Assembly (NCBI RefSeq): GCF_016918505.1
Contig: NZ_JAFFPZ010000001.1
Location: 62,001 to 126,000 of the forward strand
Reading direction: 5' to 3'
Length of the DNA stretch: 64,000 nucleotides
From: Desulforhopalus vacuolatus
GTDB lineage: Bacteria > Desulfobacterota > Desulfobulbia > Desulfobulbales > Desulfocapsaceae
Part shown: positions 46,930 through 55,466 of the stretch, piece by piece
Layout: every line of letters starts with the position of its first letter
How positions within the stretch are numbered: the first letter of the stretch is position 1
Notes under the pieces: generated by a model
The model's input: the letters and a program-made list of their open reading frames with translations, nothing else
The model's database searches: none
What the model was told of the DNA's origin: nothing
Position numbers and translations under genes: made by a program

Positions 46930-48120
46930 ATGACAAAAACATCAAACCGTAAAATGCTGGTGCTGCTCTCGTTACTGGCGGCATTTCCACCACTGTCAAC
47001 AGATATGTACCTCCCTGCCCTGCCCCTGCTGAGCAACACCTGGCAGCAACCGATGTCTGTTATCAATCTGACTCTCGTTGGTTTTTTCACAAGCTATTGC
47101 ATCTTCATCCTGATCTACGGCCCGCTGTCCGACAGGTTCGGCAGGCGCTATCCACTCCTGGCAGGAATTGGGCTGTATATCGTTGCCAGCCTCTTTTGTG
47201 CAGGGGCAGAGAATATTGTAAGCCTGATTGTATTCAGGGTGCTCCAGGCCGCCGGGGCCGCATCTGCCTCTGCACTCTCCATGGCCATCACCAAAGATCT
47301 TTACCAGGGAAAAGAACGACAGCGACTGCTGGCATACATGGCTATGATTATGGGGCTGGCACCGATGCTGGCACCACTTTTCGGTGGCTGGATTATGACC
47401 TGGGCTTCCTGGCCATGGGTATTTTTCGCCCAGGCCTTTATTGGACTTGTTGCCTGGGGCGGAGTCTTCCGAATGGCAGAACCGTTGCACACGAAGTCCA
47501 ATGACAGTATGATAAAAACCATTGGTTTATATTTATACCTCTTGAGCAACAGGAGATATGTACTCCTCGTTTTACTGTTTAGCTGTATCGTTCTGCCGCA
47601 TTTTGCCTTTATCGGATCGGCAGCAGAAATTTATATCAATAATTATGGGACCACCGAACAGGTATTCGGCTATTTCTTCGCCTTTAACGCACTGGCAATT
47701 GTCACGGGGGCATTTGTCTGTACCTGGCTGCAGAAAAAAATAGAACCTGGCGTCATTTTAGCTCTCAGTTTTGGCGGGATACTGCTGGGTGGTGTTATTA
47801 TGTTTGCAGGTTTTTTTCAGGAACCGTGGAGTCTGGCAATACCCATGGCCATCGCGTCGTTTTCCTTCGGCCTCAGCCGTCCTCCAAGCAATCACCTGAT
47901 CCTTGAGCAGGTTGACAAGGGGGTCGGAACAGCATCATCATTTATGATCTTTGTCTACTTCATGACCGGAGCTTTTGCCATGTGGCTGATATCGCTCGGG
48001 TGGGCAGACAAAGTTGAAGTTATCTCACTCCTGGCCATGACAAGCGGAGGGATTGTTCTCGCGATATGGCTCATCTCTCCACATTTCATGTTATCCGACA
48101 GAAAAGGGAACCTTGAATAA
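46930..48120 (+). CDS. MFS drug exporter, Bcr/CflA type
   Basis: The 396-residue protein has twelve hydrophobic helices of the drug:H+ antiporter 12-TM group. The Bcr/CflA opening AAFPPLSTDMYLPALPLL is followed by motif A FILIYGPLSDRFGRRYPLL and motif C-like MAMIMGLAPMLAPLFGGWI. It likely exports small toxic compounds under control of the adjacent MarR protein. The last four codons and the stop (GNLE-stop, 48109-48120) lie inside the terminal repeat of a family B MITE, so insertion appears to have replaced the original C-terminus. Confidence 0.9.
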   Translation: MTKTSNRKMLVLLSLLAAFPPLSTDMYLPALPLLSNTWQQPMSVINLTLVGFFTSYCIFILIYGPLSDRFGRRYPLLAGIGLYIVASLFCAGAENIVSLIVFRVLQAAGAASASALSMAITKDLYQGKERQRLLAYMAMIMGLAPMLAPLFGGWIMTWASWPWVFFAQAFIGLVAWGGVFRMAEPLHTKSNDSMIKTIGLYLYLLSNRRYVLLVLLFSCIVLPHFAFIGSAAEIYINNYGTTEQVFGYFFAFNALAIVTGAFVCTWLQKKIEPGVILALSFGGILLGGVIMFAGFFQEPWSLAIPMAIASFSFGLSRPPSNHLILEQVDKGVGTASSFMIFVYFMTGAFAMWLISLGWADKVEVISLLAMTSGGIVLAIWLISPHFMLSDRKGNLE

Positions 48121-48168
48121 TCAGTCTTTCGCCCATCTTCTTCGTTACAGTCAAAAATTCATCCTCCG
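48107..48168 (+). mobile_element. Family B MITE, 5' fragment
   Basis: GGAACCTTGAATAATC followed by AGTCTTTCGCCCATCTTC matches the first ~62 bp of the full copy at 43940-44077. The match stops near 48168 and no right end is found, so the copy is truncated. Confidence 0.8.
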
Positions 48169-48618
48169 ACAAAGCGAGGAACGAGACGTCGATATATCAA
48201 ATACATAGCGGTGATTTTTTTGTGAAAATGCTTCGCTTCTGGATAAAAGGCCTATTCTCAGACAGACTCCTGGGTGATCGAAAAACGTAGACTTCCATGG
48301 CATGGATTTATTATCTTCGACAAAATTAGCGTACATTTTTTTCCCGTTGGCCTTAAAACCCCTTTTTCAAAAAATAGACACTTGCATTTCTCTACAATAA
48401 AACGCATATTATAATGGTTATGCCTGCCGGGGCTACAGTGAAGCTTGCCCCGGTACTCAACTTGGCTCAACACCGAGCTCAAAATGATGTGTTACCTTGA
48501 CAAAACAGGAAATTATTACAATTTTTACTAGATCTGTAGATCACCTTCAACTATCTTGTTTCTTTATACAATAATAGTTTTGGGGTAAGTACTTGAATAA
48601 ATAAGGAGACTATTTCTA
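48169..48618. other. Intergenic region before terB
   Basis: These 450 AT-rich bases contain no supported gene. A hairpin CCGGGGC...GCCCCGG (48427-48453) is the only structure noticed. The terB promoter should lie at the right end. Confidence 0.4.
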
Positions 48619-49074
48619 ATGGCATTCTGGGATAATTTAAAAGAAAAAGTAGATAGCATGAATAAAAATCTATCGACTAAGGTTGCCCAATTCAAAAATA
48701 ACGACTTTGCTGATGCTACAATGGCTATATGTGCGCTGGTTGCAGCAGCCGATGGAGACATCGACGGGACAGAAAGGCAAAAAACAGCTGCTTTTATCAT
48801 GAGCAATGAAACTCTTAAAATATTCGATGCCTCGGTCCTTCGCGAAAAGTTCAATTTTTTCTGTGACAAACTTACTCAAGATTTTGATTTTGGTAAAATT
48901 GAATGTATTCAGAGTATTTCAAAAGTAAGAAAAAATGAAGGCCAGGCCAGAGCCATAATTCAAATTGGAATAATCATTGGTGGTGCGGATGGAAACTTTG
49001 ACTCCGATGAAAAAAAGATTGTTAAAGAAGCTTGTAATGCAGTTGGAATCAGCCCCGGTGAATTCGATCTGTAA
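48619..49074 (+). CDS. terB: TerB-family tellurite-resistance protein
   Basis: The 151-residue all-helical protein has AATMAICALVAAADGDIDGTERQK and IIQIGIIIGGADGNFDSDEKKIVKEACNAVGISPGEF. These two internally similar acidic loops (ADGDIDGTE and ADGNFDSDE) are characteristic of TerB, which binds metal and membranes. ATG 48619 follows AAGGAG. It faces the rest of the ter-like cluster (convergent, 8 bp from the stop of the HAD-glycosyltransferase gene), so it has its own promoter yet clearly belongs to the locus. Confidence 0.9.
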   Translation: MAFWDNLKEKVDSMNKNLSTKVAQFKNNDFADATMAICALVAAADGDIDGTERQKTAAFIMSNETLKIFDASVLREKFNFFCDKLTQDFDFGKIECIQSISKVRKNEGQARAIIQIGIIIGGADGNFDSDEKKIVKEACNAVGISPGEFDL

Positions 49075-49081
49075 TAATTTT

Positions 49082-51094
49082 TCAGTTGTCTGGACCACTG
49101 GTGACATGATGATTCTTGTATAGTGTTTTGAGCAACGTAACAGCAACCCTCAGAGGGTCTTGCTGACGTTCCAGAAAGAATTTCTCTAAAACAGCACACT
49201 CAGGCTTTAAGAGTATTCTCTCTTTCGCTATGCTTACGAATTCCCGAACTGTAGACTCTTTTGTAAGAACAGTAATCCATCCACTGTCTTTCAAAGAGTC
49301 TACAGCAATTCGGTTAAAATCAAAGATTGGCCCTAAAACGACGGGAACTCCGGCAAGGAGCGATTCCACAGGATCAAAACCTCGTTTTCTTGTATCATAC
49401 CCTCCCCCCAGGTAAGTCAACGCACAACTATTGTAGAGTTTATTTAAATCGCCATATGTGTCAACAAAAAGGAATTTAGGATTCTCCCCACTTTTTAATC
49501 TGGAATAAAAAACCAGGTCTTCCCCCAGACATTCAACAGCATCTCTAATCATCCGATTACGGTCCACATTAGTAACAACTCTGGGAGCGATAATTAGAGC
49601 ATCCAGGTAAGGTGACAATTGTTGAAAACCTTCTATAGCTATCTGAATGTCCCTTTGATCAACAATATTTGCTGCCATCATAACCCGTGGACCGCACATT
49701 GTGATTAAGGGAGGCATCTTTGAAAAAACATTACACTGATTGAACATGTCCGCAATTTTCAGAAACATTGGATTGATATAGAAGGTGTTCTCAGTTTTCG
49801 GATGCCGGGTTATCAATCTTGATATGGTATAGTCATACCACGGTGCGATATCATCAGGATGATCATATAAAAAGAGGATGAGTGAAGGCTCTGATTTGAA
49901 ATGAGGAGAATCTGGAACACCAGGTGCGGAAAAGCGAGGTAATTTATTTGGCAATTTCACAAAATCTGCTAATTTATCGCTTATCGCTTTAAAATTTTTC
50001 AAATTCTCTATCCCGAGACGTTCCTGACGAAAAATCAATCTATAACGTGCATAGGGAAGTAAAGAAACCATAACTTTCAGCAAATTTCTTAAGGGCTTTA
50101 CTTCTCCGCCCCAATCACGCATCCTGATCTCAATAAGCGTTTCTTTTCCAAGAGCAAGATTTTTACTCAATTGATTTACGGCATATATATCCGGTTTTAC
50201 CCGAGGGTATTTAGCAATATGGAAAAGGTGATTCAAAAAAACGCACCGTGACTTGCGAAAAATCTCGATCTCCTCAAAAGGAAGGCGGGGGCCAGGTACC
50301 GCCAACTTCGTGAGATTATTCTTAAGATGATATAGTATCAACTCAAGAATTTCTATTACGCCACTATGGTTTTTTTCATCCGATACGTAACCACCTCGTT
50401 TATGGATATAATTCTGTACCAGTAATGAAGAACCTGAGATGCTGAGTGGGAAAGACGCATATTGTAGTAATGTCAAATCATCTGGCGCATCTCCAGCTGC
50501 GAATGCAATCAGGTAATCATCACCAAAATTATGATTAAACGCCAGATACTTATCTCCTTTTTTTGGGATAATGGAAATTTTCCGTTTACCGACGGAGGTA
50601 CGAAACTTGTTCTCCAGGAAGCCAGACATCTTTGATAGAAAATATTCGGATGAAAATTTGTCTCTACCTGAATAAAGCAGGAAACCCTTATGATTTTTTT
50701 TATAGCATTCGGTATCAACAGGCAGTTTATGGGCTTTGACTATCGTCTGTGCTTCCGCATGAATTGTGGAGAGATCTATTCCCTGCAGTACATTTTCTGT
50801 CCATTCCGGGTAACCCTCAACAATGGTACCATGTTCTAAAATCCAACCTGTTATTTCTACTCCAGCCTGCAAAAAATGGGTCTTGAAATCAACAACCGTA
50901 TCAGAAGATCTACCAGTGGCCACAAACAGGTCGAGGAATCTACTGATATCTTTTAATAAAGCTAATGTCCTCTTATCTATTACAGCATTGGATACCCGGC
51001 CATTTATATTTAATCCATCTGGGATCGTTGTGGCATGGCTTATTGTGGAATCAAGATCAAATACAAATGCTTTTTTCTTAGGTGAGGTTTTCAT
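49082..51094 (-). CDS. HAD phosphatase fused to Kdo-transferase-like glycosyltransferase
   Basis: The 670-residue fusion starts at ATG 51092-51094 (MKTSPKKKAFVFDLDSTISH); a longer frame to 51145 would overlap the upstream gene further. The N-terminal HAD domain (about 1-250) has nucleophile Asp13/Asp15 in FDLDS, motif II VATGRSS (58-64) and motif IV AAGDAPDDLTLL. The C-terminal ~380 residues form a GT-B glycosyltransferase. Its nucleotide-sugar half resembles WaaA/KdtA: IIAPRVVTNVDRNRM, FVDTYGDLNKLYNSCALTYLGGG, then GFDPVESLLAGVPVVLGP. In KdtA the equivalent region binds CMP-Kdo. The fusion suggests that a sugar is added and a phosphate removed in successive steps. Last gene of the minus-strand ter-associated series. 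Confidence 0.72.
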   Translation of the reverse strand: MKTSPKKKAFVFDLDSTISHATTIPDGLNINGRVSNAVIDKRTLALLKDISRFLDLFVATGRSSDTVVDFKTHFLQAGVEITGWILEHGTIVEGYPEWTENVLQGIDLSTIHAEAQTIVKAHKLPVDTECYKKNHKGFLLYSGRDKFSSEYFLSKMSGFLENKFRTSVGKRKISIIPKKGDKYLAFNHNFGDDYLIAFAAGDAPDDLTLLQYASFPLSISGSSLLVQNYIHKRGGYVSDEKNHSGVIEILELILYHLKNNLTKLAVPGPRLPFEEIEIFRKSRCVFLNHLFHIAKYPRVKPDIYAVNQLSKNLALGKETLIEIRMRDWGGEVKPLRNLLKVMVSLLPYARYRLIFRQERLGIENLKNFKAISDKLADFVKLPNKLPRFSAPGVPDSPHFKSEPSLILFLYDHPDDIAPWYDYTISRLITRHPKTENTFYINPMFLKIADMFNQCNVFSKMPPLITMCGPRVMMAANIVDQRDIQIAIEGFQQLSPYLDALIIAPRVVTNVDRNRMIRDAVECLGEDLVFYSRLKSGENPKFLFVDTYGDLNKLYNSCALTYLGGGYDTRKRGFDPVESLLAGVPVVLGPIFDFNRIAVDSLKDSGWITVLTKESTVREFVSIAKERILLKPECAVLEKFFLERQQDPLRVAVTLLKTLYKNHHVTSGPDN

Positions 51095-52367
51095 AATCCC
51101 TGCGTGATAAAAATCTTGACAACCGGCTTTGAAAAACATGGTCAACTCTCATCCAACCACCTAAAGCTGGAACAATCCAGCTCTCTGAAACCCTCTGATA
51201 CATTCCTGTGTGATCCATCTCTAATTCACTCCTTGCGCCAATCCGGTCATCCTGCCACGGTTTCGTTTGAAGTTGCAGATTGAAAAATTTGCTCATTTCT
51301 GGTGGTAATTGGGGAACAATCTGTTCATCAGATATTGGCCAGGGGTCAAATAACACCAGCAGTGGATTTCCTGGTGTCCGAGTAAAGCCTCTGGGAGATT
51401 TTGCTTCAGGAATAGCGGAGGTTTTAGGATCAAACAATTTCCCTAACGGTCTAACAGCCCACCCTTTATGCGCGGCAAAACGTGCAGCACGCATTATTGA
51501 ACGGGGAAAACGACGCCTTGAAAAATCACATAATACAGGTAATCTCCCTAAGTCAGTAGCAATCTGTACAGCCTTTTCAAGTCCTTTGCCCTCAACTGTA
51601 TTTTCAAGCAAAATTCGATGTTCTGAAGATGAAATTTTAAGATTTGTATAAAGGAGAATCCTTCTCTCAGGGCATAAATTATTTTCTTGATAGAGCGAGA
51701 CCCCTTTGGGCAGAAAACTGCAAAAATAATCTGTTGGTGTGCACTGGTTTAAAATAACAAAAAGGGGGGCAGTTCTGGCAAGTTCTAATAATTCAATCCA
51801 ACCTTTATAGATAACATCAGCTTCCCTTCTCAGCAGCTCCCGTAACGACCATGCAGTTGATTGAAATGTCCATTTATATCTGTTTTGCAGGTCCATCATA
51901 GCATCAAGAGGAAAACTGTCAGCCTCCCAGTAGGAAACATTGGTAGAAAGAAATGCAAGTAACTGGTTACCAGCATGTATCATGTCTTTATTAAGGGAAA
52001 TATTATACTGTTGGGAGACCCTTCCAAAGACGTGTTGTAACCAACGCTTATTTTCAATATTCCGAGTGAGTTGAGCGCTGATTTCGGGATAGCTCAGCCG
52101 AGGATATCCTGGATCAAAATTTGCTTGATCAGGTGTCTCGGGAAGCGAGAGAGATTCAGTGCTTGAAAAGACCTCATCCAGTAATTTACGGGTTAAGATC
52201 TTGCAGGAAGCTGCTGATAATGCTTCAATGCGTTCAGGAGTGGGCCGACTACCATTTTCTATTAACTGCTTGATAAGAAAAAAATTTGTATCTCGGTATT
52301 TTTCTGACGCTTTAGGGAAAAAAACAGCATCGGGAAAATCTTTAATATTGGTAATAAAATCATTCAT
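51078..52367 (-). CDS. Unrecognised 429-residue protein in ter-type cluster
   Basis: I do not recognise this family. The protein is soluble, mixed alpha/beta in appearance, with no signal peptide or membrane helix. Notable segments are LFVILNQCTPTDYFCSFLPKG (about 203-223), a Lys/Arg-rich CDFSRRRFPRSIMRAARFAAHKGW (about 284-307), LVLFDPWPISDEQ and an acidic-aromatic C-terminus. No Walker, HAD, PRPP or ATP-grasp motif is obvious. It lies 23 bp after the stand-alone HAD gene and overlaps the HAD-glycosyltransferase gene by 17 bp, so it is translated with them and probably supplies a missing step or scaffold of the pathway. Confidence 0.75.
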   Translation of the reverse strand: MNDFITNIKDFPDAVFFPKASEKYRDTNFFLIKQLIENGSRPTPERIEALSAASCKILTRKLLDEVFSSTESLSLPETPDQANFDPGYPRLSYPEISAQLTRNIENKRWLQHVFGRVSQQYNISLNKDMIHAGNQLLAFLSTNVSYWEADSFPLDAMMDLQNRYKWTFQSTAWSLRELLRREADVIYKGWIELLELARTAPLFVILNQCTPTDYFCSFLPKGVSLYQENNLCPERRILLYTNLKISSSEHRILLENTVEGKGLEKAVQIATDLGRLPVLCDFSRRRFPRSIMRAARFAAHKGWAVRPLGKLFDPKTSAIPEAKSPRGFTRTPGNPLLVLFDPWPISDEQIVPQLPPEMSKFFNLQLQTKPWQDDRIGARSELEMDHTGMYQRVSESWIVPALGGWMRVDHVFQSRLSRFLSRRDYENLT

Positions 52368-52390
52368 AATAAAAGAGAAGACAAGGACTT

Positions 52391-53137
52391 TTAAGAATCG
52401 TTTGAATGTAATTTGTTATAAACCCAAGTCAGCATATCCTCGGTCCCTAAATGGGATGACTGCAGAGAACAATATCCATTTTTCTTTGTAACTAAATCCT
52501 TTATCTGAGGACTGGAGTCCTGAAGAGTCACTGGAATAGAGCATGTACTCAACATCTGCAAATCATTATTTTCATTACCGAGAGCAATAAAAGGGTCAAT
52601 GTTAAACGAAGATAATCCTTTTGTCTTGTCAGGCAATTGAGGGTATATGAATATCTTGTGTTTTTCTGGGTAAATATACCAATTTTCACCGCTATCTTTT
52701 ACAATTTTTTTAATATGATCTACAGGGTTACGGAACTGTTCAGGTGGGATAAGCCCGAGACAATTCTCATACCCTGTCAAAGACTCCCAGGCAGGAACCC
52801 TGTCGTAAACATAGCGCCATTTATCACTTGTATTTTTTCCAACATAAAGTGAATCCCTGACAACAAGCCCATTTTCTAAAATAAAGCCGCTAAATTGAAT
52901 ATCAGGAACTTGATCTGTGAATTTTTTAACACTTGAAGCATTGCGACCCGTAGCAATAATAACGGGCGCTATTTGACTAATACTCAATAATAATTCTGAT
53001 GATTTTTTTGAAAAGCAGGCAACACCTGACCGGCCTTTAACTTGAAACTTAGCCAGTTCCCGGTGCAATATGGTGCCATCAAGATCAACAATAACCGCAC
53101 GTGGTCTACTCATACCGTTTGATAATTTTCGAATCAT
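52391..53137 (-). CDS. HAD-superfamily phosphatase (Cof/SPP type)
   Basis: The 248-residue hydrolase has motif I VIVDLDGTIL (Asp18, Asp20), motif II IATGRNASS (61-69), a lysine near 171-173 and motif IV ALGNENNDLQM (185-195). It also has a C2-type cap resembling sucrose-phosphate phosphatase. The cap-region phrase FILENGLVV is nearly the same as WILEHGTIV in the HAD domain of the glycosyltransferase fusion, so the two HADs are paralogues. Start uncertain: ATG at 53135-53137 or eight codons in; neither has a clear ribosome site. It follows the PRTase-PELOTA gene by 27 bp. Likely removes phosphate from a sugar- or nucleoside-phosphate intermediate. Confidence 0.82.
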   Translation of the reverse strand: MIRKLSNGMSRPRAVIVDLDGTILHRELAKFQVKGRSGVACFSKKSSELLLSISQIAPVIIATGRNASSVKKFTDQVPDIQFSGFILENGLVVRDSLYVGKNTSDKWRYVYDRVPAWESLTGYENCLGLIPPEQFRNPVDHIKKIVKDSGENWYIYPEKHKIFIYPQLPDKTKGLSSFNIDPFIALGNENNDLQMLSTCSIPVTLQDSSPQIKDLVTKKNGYCSLQSSHLGTEDMLTWVYNKLHSNDS

Positions 53138-53164
53138 ATATGATCTACTGTAAAGTAGCAGAGC

Positions 53165-54148
53165 TCATGTTGTCTCCAGATTGCAGGCAACACGTGTTTG
53201 ATATTCTCTCAAAAATAACTGGTTATATTGTACTGGAACCCCTCTCCTGTCGGCCAAAGCTAAGAGTAATTCATAATGTTCCCTTACATATTCATAGCTA
53301 TCCATGAAAAAAAGTGTATTTGGAGCAGCATTAATTAAGGCTCGGCACACCTCATTACTATGTATTCGTAAACTGGTATCTTTAAAGAATTTCACTCTAT
53401 CTGCCTGGGTATATTGCACTAACTGCCTGGGACTTGCTTTCTGCCAGGCCTCAACTACATCAAGACGAAGGTAATCTTGAGGAAAACGGTAAGCAGAAAA
53501 AAAACTTTGGTTATCAACATAAAAGGTTCTTGAAAATCCTAGTGTGGCCAGCCCTGTAAAACACGCAGAATAACAAAAAATATCTTCCTGAGCCCCTGAG
53601 AATTCAGCCCATCCCCAGGGGTCTATCAGTACCGCCAGGGGACCCGTTTTAAGTTTTGCTATCTCCCTGGCCACCCCTCCGCGTCCGGTCCAGCCATCTA
53701 CGAACATAATAACTCTCTCAGGGTTATCTTTTTTAATCTGGGCGAGAGCTGTCTGGTCTATACCCAATCCTACAAAGAGAGAAAGAGAAGCTACTTTAGA
53801 ACCAGGAAGCATCTGATTCAACCAGTCAGCAACAGGCACTCCTGCCCTTAAAATAGAAACAAAGAGAATTTTGTTGTTATCCGGTTGCCATCTTTTAATA
53901 CGTGCGACTAAATTCTGAGCTGCAACCTTTATAACATCAACTTTTCCGTAATCGATGATGCTTTCCCAGAAAGCGTTATTTAGATCTGGCTCAGGTGATG
54001 GCGTTGACCAGAAAGTATTATTCCCTGTATATGCACGATCTAATGGCCTGAAAAGATGAAGTTCAGTAAAGGGATTAACTTCTTCAAGAAGATTAATATA
54101 AAACTTCTGATTCCAGTGTGATTCCTTTTTAATTGTTTTTTCAGTCAA
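53165..54148 (-). CDS. Phosphoribosyltransferase with C-terminal PELOTA-like RNA-binding domain
   Basis: The 327-residue protein starts at TTG 54146-54148 after a weak GGGA site. The core (about 65-235) has a PRTase fold: ILFVSILRAGVPVADWLNQ (about 94-112) as substrate strand and RVIMFVDGWTGRGGVAREI (145-163) in place of the PRPP loop. The VDGWTGKG-type loop is typical of the StiP/PELOTA-PRTase proteins of ter operons. The last ~75 residues (LRIHSNEVCRALINAAPNTLFFMDSYEYVREHYELLLALADRRGVPVQYN) resemble PELOTA/L7Ae-type RNA-binding domains. Published comparative work on Ter systems links such proteins to a nucleoside-like metabolite. Substrate unknown. Confidence 0.75.
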   Translation of the reverse strand: MTEKTIKKESHWNQKFYINLLEEVNPFTELHLFRPLDRAYTGNNTFWSTPSPEPDLNNAFWESIIDYGKVDVIKVAAQNLVARIKRWQPDNNKILFVSILRAGVPVADWLNQMLPGSKVASLSLFVGLGIDQTALAQIKKDNPERVIMFVDGWTGRGGVAREIAKLKTGPLAVLIDPWGWAEFSGAQEDIFCYSACFTGLATLGFSRTFYVDNQSFFSAYRFPQDYLRLDVVEAWQKASPRQLVQYTQADRVKFFKDTSLRIHSNEVCRALINAAPNTLFFMDSYEYVREHYELLLALADRRGVPVQYNQLFLREYQTRVACNLETT

Positions 54149-54244
54149 TTGCTTTTCCCTATCTTCTTATTGTATTTCCAGTATTTGCAAGATGCTTCTA
54201 TGAATTATAGTTGATCTCGATTTTTCAATAGTTCAGAATAGAAA

Positions 54245-55324
54245 TTAGTTACTCTTAATTAATTCAGTGAGTGGGAAGGGACATACTGTAAATCCATACT
54301 CTTCTAATTTGTTTTTCACGATTTTAGAAATTTCTTTATCTATCGGATCATTAAGGATGCAAATCATCCTTGAAAGATTTTTGTAGTTATACAGAAAATA
54401 TTTATTATCAAAATCTAACCTGCTGACAATAGAAGCATTATCAATTTTCCATGGACTTAATGTTATATGCTGAAACGAGAATCCTGGATTTTTCAACGCA
54501 AGACGGGTGGCTATATCTACAGTCTCACCAATTACCAGCACTGTAGTGTCTTCGAAAGAATCAGAAAGATGCCAGTTCGGATCATTGTCTTCTTTGTTGT
54601 GTTGCTCATACAGAGCGGATCGATATTTATACATAAGCCAACTATCATGATGACCGATGTCCTTTAACCTGTTTTTCCTTTCGGGAGCAGAATTTTCAGT
54701 ATTGATCGTTGTGGATAGTATTTTCTTGGGATCAGTAAAAGAGGTATCAGTAAAGACGAGAAAGCTCTGGAAAATACACTTAACATCAAAAGACTGTGCT
54801 ATTATGAATGCTTCCTTTTTTTGTTTTTTATTGCGAAAATCAACCAGGGCAAAAATTCGAATGGTCTTTATCTTTAGCTGAAAACAGAATCTGGACAGGA
54901 CTTCAAAAACAGTATTTCCGGTGGTAAGTTCGTCTTCGACAATCCATATTTCTGATATTTCTGGACTTGGAACCGGAATGCTGTGATTCGGGCCATGAGA
55001 ATGCTTTTCAGTAAAAACAATACCAGATGTAGAAGGACGTCGGGTGGAGCTTAATAAAGCAGTTGTCATCCCATTTTCTCTGGCAACTTTCTGCATCAGG
55101 ATGGAAGGTATTATACCGGACTCAGTAAGACCGATGATTAATATATTTTCCCCCGCTGATTGGACCTTTAACGATCTTTTCAAGATCGTTTCCAGACATT
55201 CACATCCTGTGAGTAGATTGTCATTATTTACAGGAGAGATTTTTCCAAGAAAATCAGCTGTAAATGCCTCTCTGCGTTTTGGATTATTCTCACGTTCTAT
55301 ATGAAAATAGTTTAACTTTGTCAT
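54245..55324 (-). CDS. PRTase_2/TRSP-type phosphoribosyltransferase
   Basis: The 359-residue protein has an N-terminal PRTase domain with ILIIGLTESGIIPSILMQKVA (61-81), LLSSTRRPSTSGIVFTEKHSHGPNH (90-114, a family signature) and PRPP loop IWIVEDELTTGNT (126-138). The C-terminal region (about 225-359; LKDIGHHDSWLMYKYRSAL..., TVLVIGETVDIATRLAL) matches in position the TRSP domain that follows this PRTase in ter operons. It should transfer phosphoribose from PRPP to an unknown base or acceptor. No strong ribosome site before ATG 55324. It lies 96 bp upstream of the PRTase-PELOTA gene and 142 bp after the exchanger gene. Confidence 0.78.
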   Translation of the reverse strand: MTKLNYFHIERENNPKRREAFTADFLGKISPVNNDNLLTGCECLETILKRSLKVQSAGENILIIGLTESGIIPSILMQKVARENGMTTALLSSTRRPSTSGIVFTEKHSHGPNHSIPVPSPEISEIWIVEDELTTGNTVFEVLSRFCFQLKIKTIRIFALVDFRNKKQKKEAFIIAQSFDVKCIFQSFLVFTDTSFTDPKKILSTTINTENSAPERKNRLKDIGHHDSWLMYKYRSALYEQHNKEDNDPNWHLSDSFEDTTVLVIGETVDIATRLALKNPGFSFQHITLSPWKIDNASIVSRLDFDNKYFLYNYKNLSRMICILNDPIDKEISKIVKNKLEEYGFTVCPFPLTELIKSN

Positions 55325-55466
55325 TTACTAATCAACATAAGATATTTGGTGGTTTTTTAAAAAAATTGTGCACCATCCCCATAGGTAATATAGAAATGAT
55401 GCACGAGGTGATTTTTGAGAATACTATTCTAAATCAGAAGAACACCGTTAATATTCGTCCTTTCTA

